Below, in pieces: positions 45,980-53,776 of a stretch of 64,000 nt of DNA. Source of the DNA: Saprospiraceae bacterium. Its GTDB lineage: Bacteria > Bacteroidota > Bacteroidia > Chitinophagales > Saprospiraceae. The DNA lies in assembly GCA_016710265.1 (NCBI GenBank), contig JADJJL010000007.1:186001-250000 (forward strand), read 5' to 3'. The translations under genes and the position numbers were made by a program. Below the pieces are notes generated by a model. That model had not been told where the DNA came from and did no database searches. It saw only the letters and a list, made by a program, of their open reading frames with translations. Every line of letters starts with the position of its first letter. Within the stretch, counting starts at the first letter, position 1.

Positions 45980-47104
45980 TTAATTTCTAAAAAATGGATA
46001 ATACGCAGATGCATTATCCATTGAATTGATGATTAGCAGAAAACTCCCAGTAGCAGAAGGCTCCAATTTGATGATATTTTCAGCATTTGGAACCAAAATA
46101 ACCTTTTCCTTTTGAATGATTCTACCACCTGCATCTGATATTAAGATTTGATACTGTGGATTAACTAAATCTTTGGTCCTTAATACGATTTGATCTTCCA
46201 CAAGATTGGACACCAATTCAATATTGGATTGTAAACCAATATTATGAGTTGCCACTTCAGCTTGATCAGGTTTAAACTCAACAGAATTGATATTTCCCAA
46301 TGTATCTGTAGCAATAGATGCAAGAAAACCTTTGGAATTATTTGAATAAAAAAAGTAATCTAAGGATGTGTTACTTAAAGAAAGACCTCCTAAAATCGGT
46401 CCAGCTAAACTCGTCACATCAATCCAACCTAAAAAACCAAGTTTTGCCTCAATAGATCCGGAATTAACTGTCGTTCTTTTTTCTCTTAAAACATCCCATG
46501 TTTTCAATGGTAATTGCAGCCTACCCCAGGAATCAAATAATCTTGTAACGTTTGTTTTGTTTTTAATGCGAATCGAATCAGGTTTAAGTCCACCTGGCAA
46601 TTGCGTAAAAATGGAATCAGGTATAAAACTAGCAGGAATGGTAAACGATGTTTCAGTTGAGAAATTTGAATTCTCTTGATAATTTGCAGGTGTTGTAAAC
46701 ACAGTCACCGGAGATGGGTAAATATTGACCAAATTACCAAAAGGGCCACCACCAATTTGGGAATTTCCAGAACCTAGTTCTTCTACTTTATTGGTCGTAA
46801 TTCTATAAAAAACATCCCGGCCTTGAGATTTAAAAACAGCATTGGCTAAAGGAAAACTTGCAGCTAATCGACTTGAATTGGGAGAATCCCAAACATCGGT
46901 TCTGATTCTGGCCTGGCTTAGTTGCCTTAAATCCCAAGTTTGATCTGCGCCTACCAAAAGCAATAAAGTAGCATCCGAGAATTGAGTATCAATATGATAA
47001 GTATATCTATCTCCGACTGCAGGAAGTATTCGATTCGTCAAAGTAATTTGGGCATCTAATCGAAGCTCAAAAACAGTAATTAATATTAGTAAAAGTCTAA
47101 GCAT
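45980..47104 (-). CDS. Secreted protein with T9SS type A sorting domain
   Basis: 374 residues with a signal peptide (MLRLLLILITVFELRLDAQ). The body is beta-rich with no recognised catalytic motif. The last 75 or so residues (SNIELVSNLVEDQIVLRTKD, then YQILISDAGGRIIQKEKV) form a T9SS type A sorting domain. It starts 6 bases after the MsbA-type exporter gene and is probably on the same transcript. Its function is unknown. It is expected outside the cell or on the surface. Confidence 0.75.
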   Translation of the reverse strand: MLRLLLILITVFELRLDAQITLTNRILPAVGDRYTYHIDTQFSDATLLLLVGADQTWDLRQLSQARIRTDVWDSPNSSRLAASFPLANAVFKSQGRDVFYRITTNKVEELGSGNSQIGGGPFGNLVNIYPSPVTVFTTPANYQENSNFSTETSFTIPASFIPDSIFTQLPGGLKPDSIRIKNKTNVTRLFDSWGRLQLPLKTWDVLREKRTTVNSGSIEAKLGFLGWIDVTSLAGPILGGLSLSNTSLDYFFYSNNSKGFLASIATDTLGNINSVEFKPDQAEVATHNIGLQSNIELVSNLVEDQIVLRTKDLVNPQYQILISDAGGRIIQKEKVILVPNAENIIKLEPSATGSFLLIINSMDNASAYYPFFRN

Positions 47105-47110
47105 GATACT

Positions 47111-48928
47111 TTATTTTAAGGTTTGTAAAGATACAAAGGTAAAGTATTCCCCTCGTTTAGCTAATAAAGAATCATGTGTGCCCGATTCAATAATCTTGCC
47201 GTCTTTTAAGACTATAATCTTATCAGCTTTCATAACTGTGGACAATCGATGGGCTATTACTATGGCAGTCCGGTCAACTAGAAGTTCGTCCAAGGCTTCC
47301 TGAATTTGTCTTTCAGAAGCAGAGTCCAATGCAGAAGTAGCCTCATCCAATATGAGGATCTCCGGATTAAATAACAAAGCTCTTGCTATGGTTAGTCGTT
47401 GTTTCTGGCCACCACTTAATTTCACACCTCTATCTCCTATGATAAAATCCAATCCTTTCGAAGGATCCTTGACAAATTCTTCTGAATTTGATAATTTTAA
47501 CGCTTGGTTTATCTCAACAGCATTTGATTTATTAATACCGAAAACAATGTTATTTTCTATGGTATCATTGAATAAAATTGGGTCTTGGGTAACCATACCC
47601 ATAAGAGATCTTAAATCTTTTAATTTCAAATTCCGGATGTCAATTCCATCTATTTTTATAGATCCTGAACTAACGTCGTGAAACCTGGCCAACAAATCAA
47701 CCATCGTCGATTTTCCTGCCCCACTGGCCCCAACAAGAGCCACGGTTTCTCCTTTACGAATGGTCAATTGAATCTTGTCCAAGACGGGCAATTCCGCACC
47801 AGCATAATAAAAACTGACATTGTCAAATTGAATCTCTGAATCAAAACTTTTTTTGGAAACAGCATCCGCTTTATCGTGGATTTTAATATCCAAATCCATG
47901 ATTTCATTAATTCTACCAAGAGCAGCCATACCTTTCTGTACATTAAAATAAGAGGCTGACAATGCTTTTGAAGGTTCAATGACGCTAAAAAAAGCGTATA
48001 AAAAAGCCAGAAATACAGAGGACTGCATTTCACCAGAAAAAACAAACATGGACCCAACTCCCATAAGCAAACATACAATGACAATGCCCAAAAATTCTGA
48101 TGTAGGCGGAGCCAGATCCCTTCTCCTTTGAATTTGGATTAGTAAATTTCTATAAGTCTGAAGAATTTTATCAAAACGATTCGTCATATACTTTTCAGCA
48201 CCAAAAAGTTTAATAACTCTTAATCCTCCCAAACTTTCCTCTTGTAATGAAATTAGATCCGAAAACTCTTCTTGCGCGTTGAGTGATTTCTTTTTTAATG
48301 TCCTAGAAATACCTCCAACTACAAATGCAGTTAAAATCAATAAAATAAAAACAAACAAGGTTAACCAAGCACTGGTATATAACATAAATGCCAAGCTGCC
48401 TATGATTATTAATGGATCTTTAACCCATGATTCAAATGTAGAAAGAAGAGTCCATTCTATATCATGTACATCTGCGGTCATCCGTGAAATCAAATCACCT
48501 TTTTTTTCTTCTGAAAAATAAGAGATAGGCAATTCCATCATTTTTTTAAATAAATTGCTTCTAGTATCTTTTACAATAGATGCTCTTACAGGTGCCATAA
48601 AATACATGGCAAGATATCTAAATAAATTTTTAAGAAAAAAGACCACCGCAATTATACCGCAAACATATATTACTCCTTCGTGCCTGTCTTTCGTTGACAG
48701 CCATTTGAAAAAATAAAATTTTAATTTTTGAATTACGCTCTGATCTGGCATTTGGTCAGCCTGCAACATTTCAGAGCTTCCCTGCATAAACAACATTTCA
48801 AACAATGGAATAATTGCTGGAATGGATGCAACTGTAAAAATTGCTGTAAAAATATAACAAATAAAATGAAGTATAACCAGCGTTTTGTAACGCCTTACTT
48901 GACTAATATAAACTATAAATTCCTTCAA
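47111..48928 (-). CDS. MsbA-type ABC exporter (membrane plus ATPase domains)
   Basis: 605 residues. An N-terminal membrane domain with six helices (about 15-330) is followed by an ATPase domain: Walker A LVGASGAGKSTMVDLLARFH, signature GVKLSGGQKQRLTIARAL, Walker B ILILDEATSALDS and H-loop AIVIAHRLST. The length and layout match lipid flippases of the MsbA group and related exporters. The gene follows accC with 34 bases between them. The neighbourhood (efp, accB, accC) suggests a lipid-related role, but this is inference. Confidence 0.9.
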   Translation of the reverse strand: MKEFIVYISQVRRYKTLVILHFICYIFTAIFTVASIPAIIPLFEMLFMQGSSEMLQADQMPDQSVIQKLKFYFFKWLSTKDRHEGVIYVCGIIAVVFFLKNLFRYLAMYFMAPVRASIVKDTRSNLFKKMMELPISYFSEEKKGDLISRMTADVHDIEWTLLSTFESWVKDPLIIIGSLAFMLYTSAWLTLFVFILLILTAFVVGGISRTLKKKSLNAQEEFSDLISLQEESLGGLRVIKLFGAEKYMTNRFDKILQTYRNLLIQIQRRRDLAPPTSEFLGIVIVCLLMGVGSMFVFSGEMQSSVFLAFLYAFFSVIEPSKALSASYFNVQKGMAALGRINEIMDLDIKIHDKADAVSKKSFDSEIQFDNVSFYYAGAELPVLDKIQLTIRKGETVALVGASGAGKSTMVDLLARFHDVSSGSIKIDGIDIRNLKLKDLRSLMGMVTQDPILFNDTIENNIVFGINKSNAVEINQALKLSNSEEFVKDPSKGLDFIIGDRGVKLSGGQKQRLTIARALLFNPEILILDEATSALDSASERQIQEALDELLVDRTAIVIAHRLSTVMKADKIIVLKDGKIIESGTHDSLLAKRGEYFTFVSLQTLK

Positions 48929-48962
48929 ACTGAATTAATGGTTGGTTTGAAGCAACAAATAA

Positions 48963-50304
48963 TCATTGTTCAAGTTTGAAAGTATTCAAAAATCCAGTAT
49001 TAAAATCACCTTTTCTGAAAGCTTCGTTTTTCATTAATTGTTTATGGAAAGGTAATGTGGATTTAATTCCTTCAATGATAAATTCATCTATGGCTCTTTC
49101 CATTTTTGTGATACATTCATCTCTGGTTTGAGCTCTACAAATCAATTTGGCAATCATTGAATCGTAATATGGAGGAACTGTATAACCCGAATAAACATGG
49201 GTATCCACCCCTCACTCCATGACCTTTGGAAGTGTGTAATGAAGTTATTTTTCCGGGGCTTGGTCTAAAGTCATTAAATGGATCCTCCGCATTGATTCTA
49301 ACTTCAATGGCGTGCATATTGGGATAATAATTCTTACCTGAAATGGCAATTCCGGCCGCAACCTTTATTTGTTCCTTGATTAAATCATGGTCTATCACTT
49401 CTTCAGTTACAGGATGCTCGACCTGTATTCTGGTATTCATTTCCATGAAGTAAAAATTACGGTATTTATCCACTAGAAATTCAACTGTTCCAACTCCTTC
49501 ATAATTAATGGATTTTCCTGCTAATATGGCAGCATCCCCCATCTTTTCCCTTAATTCGGGGGTCATAAAAGGGGAAGGACTTTCTTCAACTAATTTTTGA
49601 TGCCTTCTTTGGATCGAGCAGTCTCTTTCAGAAAGATGCACCACTTTTCCAAACTGATCACCAACAATTTGAAATTCAATATGGCGAGGTTCTTCTACAT
49701 ACTTTTCTAAATACACACCATCATTTGAAAATGAAGCTTTTGCTTCAGTTCGTGCAGTATTCCATGCATTTTCGAATTCATCATCCTTCCACACAATTCT
49801 CATTCCTTTTCCACCACCCCCTGCGGTGGCTTTGAGAATTACTGGATAACCAATTTCTTTAGCTATTTTTCTTCCTTGTTTGCTATCTTTTAGAAGTCCA
49901 TCCGACCCCGGAACCACTGGGACGCCGCATTTAATCATGGTTTCCTTTGCAGTTACTTTGTCTCCCATTTTTCGAATTTGATCTGCAGTTGGCCCAATAA
50001 ATTTTATTCCATATTGGGTACAAATTTCAGCAAATTCTGCGTTTTCCGCCAAAAAGCCATAGCCCGGATGTACTGCATCAGCATTGGTTATTTCCACTGC
50101 AGCCATAATTTTTGGAATATTTAAATAGGATTGGGCAGAAGCAGGTGGACCTATACAAACTGCTTCATCTGCAAATCTGACGTGAAGACTTTCTCTATCT
50201 GCGGTAGAATAAATAGCTACCGTTTTAATTCCCATCTCTTTGCACGTACGAATGATTCGTAATGCAATTTCTCCACGATTGGCAATCAGGATTTTTTGAA
50301 ACAT
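48963..50304 (-). CDS. accC: Acetyl-CoA carboxylase biotin carboxylase subunit, reading frame broken by one base
   Basis: AccC carboxylates biotin on AccB using ATP and bicarbonate, the first step of fatty-acid synthesis. From ATG 50304 the frame begins MFQKILIANRGEIALRIIRT and includes the ATP-grasp loop LKATAGGGGKGMRI and MEMNTRIQVEHPVTEEVI. After TSKGHGVR it becomes meaningless. The C-terminal 81 residues (DTHVYSGYTVPPYYDSMIAK...) continue in the next frame. Four Cs on the plus strand at 49208-49211, where three would give GHGVRVDTHV, explain the shift. Restored length is about 447 residues, normal for AccC. A sequencing error is most likely. The gene lies 22 bases after accB. Confidence 0.92.
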
Positions 50305-50326
50305 AATTGTAGAATAAGGTTTGGAA

Positions 50327-50818
50327 TTAAGGTTCCAAAATGAAAAGAACTTGATCGTACTCAACTGGTGAAGCATCCTCCACACAAACTTTTACGATTG
50401 TTCCCTTTACTTCACTTTCGATTTCATTGAATAATTTCATGGCTTCAATAATGCAAACTGTATTTCCAGGTTCTACTTTATCTCCAACTTTTATATAAGG
50501 AGGTTTGTCCGGTGAACCAGATCTATAGAATGTCCCAACCATGGGAGATTTAATTTCAATTTGATTCTTAACAGCGTTCTCCGAAGCTGAAGGTGCTGGA
50601 GTATTTTCAGTATTAGCTTTGTTTTGATTCAAAGGTGCTGAAGGCACGCTTATTGGTGCCGCAACTGGTAAATAACTAACTGATTGAACGCCTTCTTGAA
50701 ATTTTCCAGCTCTTTGAGTTTTAATGGTTAACTCAAATTCTCCATCTTTCATTTTAAATTCTGAAAGTTCAGATTTTCCAACCAATCTGATTAATTCTTG
50801 GATTTCTTTAAAGTTCAT
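50327..50818 (-). CDS. accB: Acetyl-CoA carboxylase biotin carboxyl carrier protein
   Basis: 163 residues. N-terminal helix MNFKEIQELIRLVGKSELSE, then a proline/alanine-rich linker (about 50-85), then the biotinyl domain. The biotin attachment lysine is K128 in VCIIEAMKLFNEIES, the standard EAMK motif. PMVGTFYRSGSPDKPPYIKV is the usual domain entry. It carries carboxybiotin between AccC and the carboxyltransferase (AccA/D, not in this window). It lies between efp (15 bases upstream) and accC (22 bases downstream), so the three are cotranscribed. Confidence 0.95.
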   Translation of the reverse strand: MNFKEIQELIRLVGKSELSEFKMKDGEFELTIKTQRAGKFQEGVQSVSYLPVAAPISVPSAPLNQNKANTENTPAPSASENAVKNQIEIKSPMVGTFYRSGSPDKPPYIKVGDKVEPGNTVCIIEAMKLFNEIESEVKGTIVKVCVEDASPVEYDQVLFILEP

Positions 50819-50833
50819 GATATGGTGGTTTGT

Positions 50834-51397
50834 TTATTTGACTCTTTCAACGTATTCTCTTGTTCTTGTATCCACTCTAATTTTCTCACCTTGTTCTATA
50901 AACAATGGTACTTTAATTTCTGAACCAGTTTCAATGGTAGCCATTTTCATAGCATTGGTTGCGGTATTTCCTCTGACTCCTGGTTCAGTATATGTTACTT
51001 CAGCTACGATATGTGCTGGTAGTTCCGCAGTCAATGGAATATTTTTAGCCGCATGGTATAACACTTCAATCTCCATACCCTCTTGTAGAAACTCACCATT
51101 TTCTAACATTTTCTCATCCAAGGCTTCCTGTTCAAAAGTTTCAGAGTTCATAAAATTGAATCCCATGTCATCTTTGTACAAAAATTGCACTTTACGTCTT
51201 TCTACTCGTACTTCATTGATGGTGTGACCTGCTACAAAAGTGTTTTCAAGCACTTTACCTGAAGTTAAACTTTTTAATCGAGTCCTTACAAATGCATTTC
51301 CTTTTCCAGGCTTCACATGTTGAAATTCTACTACCACAAAAGTGTCATTATTATACTCCATGCACATACCATTCCTTATATCCGATGTTGTTGCCAT
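50834..51397 (-). CDS. efp: Translation elongation factor P
   Basis: 187 residues, standard length. EF-P helps ribosomes through proline runs. The KOW-like N-domain begins ATTSDIRNGMCMEYNNDTFV; the tip lysine is K32 in FQHVKPGKGNAFVRTRLKSL. Domain III ends IKVPLFIEQGEKIRVDTRTR. No EpmA/EpmB or other EF-P modification gene is seen in this window, so the modification state is unknown. It heads the efp-accB-accC-msbA-like operon, an arrangement seen in other Bacteroidota for efp and accB. Confidence 0.96.
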   Translation of the reverse strand: MATTSDIRNGMCMEYNNDTFVVVEFQHVKPGKGNAFVRTRLKSLTSGKVLENTFVAGHTINEVRVERRKVQFLYKDDMGFNFMNSETFEQEALDEKMLENGEFLQEGMEIEVLYHAAKNIPLTAELPAHIVAEVTYTEPGVRGNTATNAMKMATIETGSEIKVPLFIEQGEKIRVDTRTREYVERVK

Positions 51398-51424
51398 TCT
51401 TTAATTTTCTTTTAATTTAGCACG

Positions 51425-51432
51425 CAAAGATA
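51425..51432 (-). promoter_or_regulatory. Putative -7 promoter element (TATCTTTG) of efp
   Basis: TATCTTTG followed by CG on the minus strand fits TAnnTTTG, 27 bases before the efp ATG. No -33 TTG was found at the usual distance. It would drive efp-accB-accC and the exporter. Confidence 0.4.
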
Positions 51433-51501
51433 AGTCTTTGATATAATTAAAATTAAGAATCCTTAATTAAGTTGCCAACTATCTCAATATAAACGAATTA
51501 G

Positions 51502-53019
51502 CTATTTTGGAATCATTGTAAATTCCGTTCTCCTGTTCAAGAATCTACCTTGTTCAGTTGCATTGTCAGCTATTGGTTTGTTCTGACCATGGCCAACATA
51601 ACTCAACCTTCCTTGTCCAACACCTTTTGAAATTAAATATTCATAACAAACTTTGGCTCTTTTCTCGGACAGTTCTAAATTAAAACCTGCACTTCCTGTG
51701 TTGTCAGTATGCCCCCCTATTTCAAGTTTATAATCCTGGTACTTTTTCATAATACCACTAATTTTATCTAAAATTGAAAATGATTCTGATTTTAAAGTAG
51801 CTCTACCCAAATCAAACTGAACTGCCCTCATTGCAAAATCAAGAACATCTTGATCTTTCTTTTCAATTAATGGGCAACCTTTATTGGTTTTTGGTCCAGA
51901 AACATTGGGACAAGAATCATACTTATCTTGGACACCGTCACCATCACTATCAGGACAACCATTAAATTCTTTAAGCCCATTTGCCAATGGACATTCATCC
52001 ATTTTATCTTCTATTCCATCTCCATCACTATCTTTAAAAGTTTCCGGGCATCCCCCCATTTCCTTTTTTCCAGACTTATCAGGACATTTATCTTCATGAT
52101 CTGCAATTCCATCCCCATCGGAGTCAGGGCATCCATCAAACTGAATCAATCCAGCTTTATCAGGACATTTGTCTTTTTGGTCAGGTACTCCATCATTGTC
52201 CTGATCCGGTTCAGGACAACCTTTAAATTCTATGAGACCCTTTAAATTAGGGCATTCATCCTCATTGTCAGCAACCCCATCACCATCAGAATCAGGACAT
52301 CCAACAAACTTCTCAAGTCCTGCTATATTAGGGCACTTATCTTTATGATCAGCTATTCCATCTCCATCTGAATCAGGACATCCCATGTGTTCTGCCAAAC
52401 CTTTTTCATTAGGACATAAATCCAGGTCATCAATCACTCCATCTCCATCAGAATCCAATTTTTCTTGAATGCTTTCTTCTTTTTTTGAATCAAACATATA
52501 CACCAAACCTGCAGTGTACTGTAAATGATTTTCCCAATCTTTTAAAGTCAATCTAAAATCCGCCTGGGCTTGTAATAAAACCTGAGGATGCAACTTCACA
52601 TTTGCGCCTAATCCTAAAGGCAACTGCAATGCAAATGCATGTCCAGAAGGAAATAAAGCCTGAACACCACCAACAGCATAAGGATTAATCCACCATTTTG
52701 AATTATAAAAATGAAATTGGCCCTGTGCTCCTATAGAAAAAAAAGGGCTACTTAATCCTTCATTTAAACTATCCTTATAAGAGCCAACTCCAATCGGTAC
52801 AAAAACTGCAAATCTATTGGAGAAACTTCTTACGTATGCCAGCTCAAAACCATCTGAAAAATCTCTTATCGCAGCACTGTTTTGGGATCTGAAGGAATTG
52901 TAGTCGTAGAGCGTTTTCCTTACAGACAAACCATTTTTAGCTGTAAATAGCTGAGCACTTACATCACAATATGTTAATATCCAAATAGTTATTGTTAAAA
53001 GCCAAAATGTACCTTTCAT
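51502..53019 (-). CDS. OmpA-family protein with seven TSP type 3 repeats
   Basis: 505 residues with a signal peptide (near 1-22, ending SAQ). A short beta-barrel part (30-178, ending TAGLVYMF) is followed by seven thrombospondin type 3 repeats (189-383) of D-S-D-G-D-G-x-x-D-x-x-D-x-C-P, which bind calcium. A C-terminal OmpA domain (about 390-505, with EIGGHTDNTGSAGFNLELSE and QNKPIADNATEQGRFLNRRT) binds peptidoglycan. The inferred role is an envelope structural protein joining the outer membrane barrel to the cell wall. Confidence 0.88.
   Translation of the reverse strand: MKGTFWLLTITIWILTYCDVSAQLFTAKNGLSVRKTLYDYNSFRSQNSAAIRDFSDGFELAYVRSFSNRFAVFVPIGVGSYKDSLNEGLSSPFFSIGAQGQFHFYNSKWWINPYAVGGVQALFPSGHAFALQLPLGLGANVKLHPQVLLQAQADFRLTLKDWENHLQYTAGLVYMFDSKKEESIQEKLDSDGDGVIDDLDLCPNEKGLAEHMGCPDSDGDGIADHKDKCPNIAGLEKFVGCPDSDGDGVADNEDECPNLKGLIEFKGCPEPDQDNDGVPDQKDKCPDKAGLIQFDGCPDSDGDGIADHEDKCPDKSGKKEMGGCPETFKDSDGDGIEDKMDECPLANGLKEFNGCPDSDGDGVQDKYDSCPNVSGPKTNKGCPLIEKKDQDVLDFAMRAVQFDLGRATLKSESFSILDKISGIMKKYQDYKLEIGGHTDNTGSAGFNLELSEKRAKVCYEYLISKGVGQGRLSYVGHGQNKPIADNATEQGRFLNRRTEFTMIPK
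51871..52455 (-). repeat. Seven tandem TSP type 3 (calcium-binding) repeats
   Basis: Residues 189-383 of the OmpA-family protein hold seven units of about 27 residues, each beginning D-S-D-G-D-G (or D-Q-D-N-D-G) and ending in G-C-P. The DNA is similar between units ('ccatcaccatcagaatcaggaca'-like stretches), making it a possible site of unequal recombination or assembly collapse. Confidence 0.75.
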
Positions 53020-53178
53020 AATTCCAATTAATTTCAGTCAAAGGTAATTATAAATATTCCAATATCTCAGTATATATTATAAAAAACTTAGATATTTTTA
53101 ATGCCTAAATTTATAATTTGTTGGACTAGTTTAGAAAAATGGGTTTTATTTATATCTTTATGGCTTAAAGAAAAAATC

Positions 53179-53762
53179 ATGTTGGGCAATATGAACAATA
53201 GACTGGCAAATTACATTTTTTTTTGTTTTATTATATTCTTTCTGTCTTGTGATAAAAAAGCGGACCCACCTTTGGAAGAGAGTCCTTTTTTTAATTTTCT
53301 TGATTTTCCAAGTATCCACATTGACACTAGCACAACTGCCAATGATAGCTGGGAATATGGTTTTGTATTCAAGCCACTTAAAAAAGGTGAAATTAGAAAA
53401 TTGGGATTAAAACTTCCTGTACAGGGCGAATTCACAGTGCGTTTATGGAATTTCGATCCGCCCATTCCGATTATTATTCACGAAAGAAAAATAAGAGTCA
53501 ACCAAAATCATTTTCCAGAATTTGTGAACATCCCCTTTTTTAAAACTGAGGCAACAAAAATGGGGATCAGTGTTATTTCAAATAATTTCTATAGAGTTCA
53601 GAAAAAGACTCAACTGCATTTACTTTTCCGATCAATGTAGGCAATATTAGCATTTTGTCTTTTAACGAATCTCAAATCATATCTGGTGTGTCCGATTTTC
53701 CTAACAACACCAATCAATTGAGGGTTGCACCATGTGTCAATGTGGTTTTTGTGGCTGAGTAA
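53179..53762 (+). CDS. DUF4082-like lipoprotein, reading frame broken by one base
   Basis: From ATG 53179 (or 53191, MNNRLANYIFFCFIIFFLSC), a signal peptide ends in a lipobox cysteine (C in LSCDKKADPP). The mature part (WEYGFVFKPLKKGEIRKLGL, then GEFTVRLWNFD) resembles the DUF4082 family of beta-sandwich proteins. The frame runs out at 53640 after 'FYRVQKK'. Adding one A to the A5 run at 53602-53606 restores KKDSTAFTFPINVGNISILS and continues to a stop at 53760-53762, giving a 194-residue protein. A sequencing error is likeliest, but for a non-essential lipoprotein a true mutation cannot be excluded. It lies 14 bases before the adenylate cyclase gene. Confidence 0.7.
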
Positions 53763-53776
53763 ATAGAAAATTTAAT

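Noticed and set aside
49195..49215. accC split into two separate genes
   Set aside because: The break falls inside the conserved GHGVRVDTHV motif and both parts overlap; a split enzyme would not be cut there.
50724..51227. 167-codon plus-strand frame across accB and efp
   Set aside because: Antisense to two clearly identified genes; low-complexity serine/threonine-rich translation typical of shadow frames.
51871..52455. Possible CRISPR array
   Set aside because: The regular repeats are coding TSP3 units of 27 codons in frame, with no unique spacers and no cas gene nearby.
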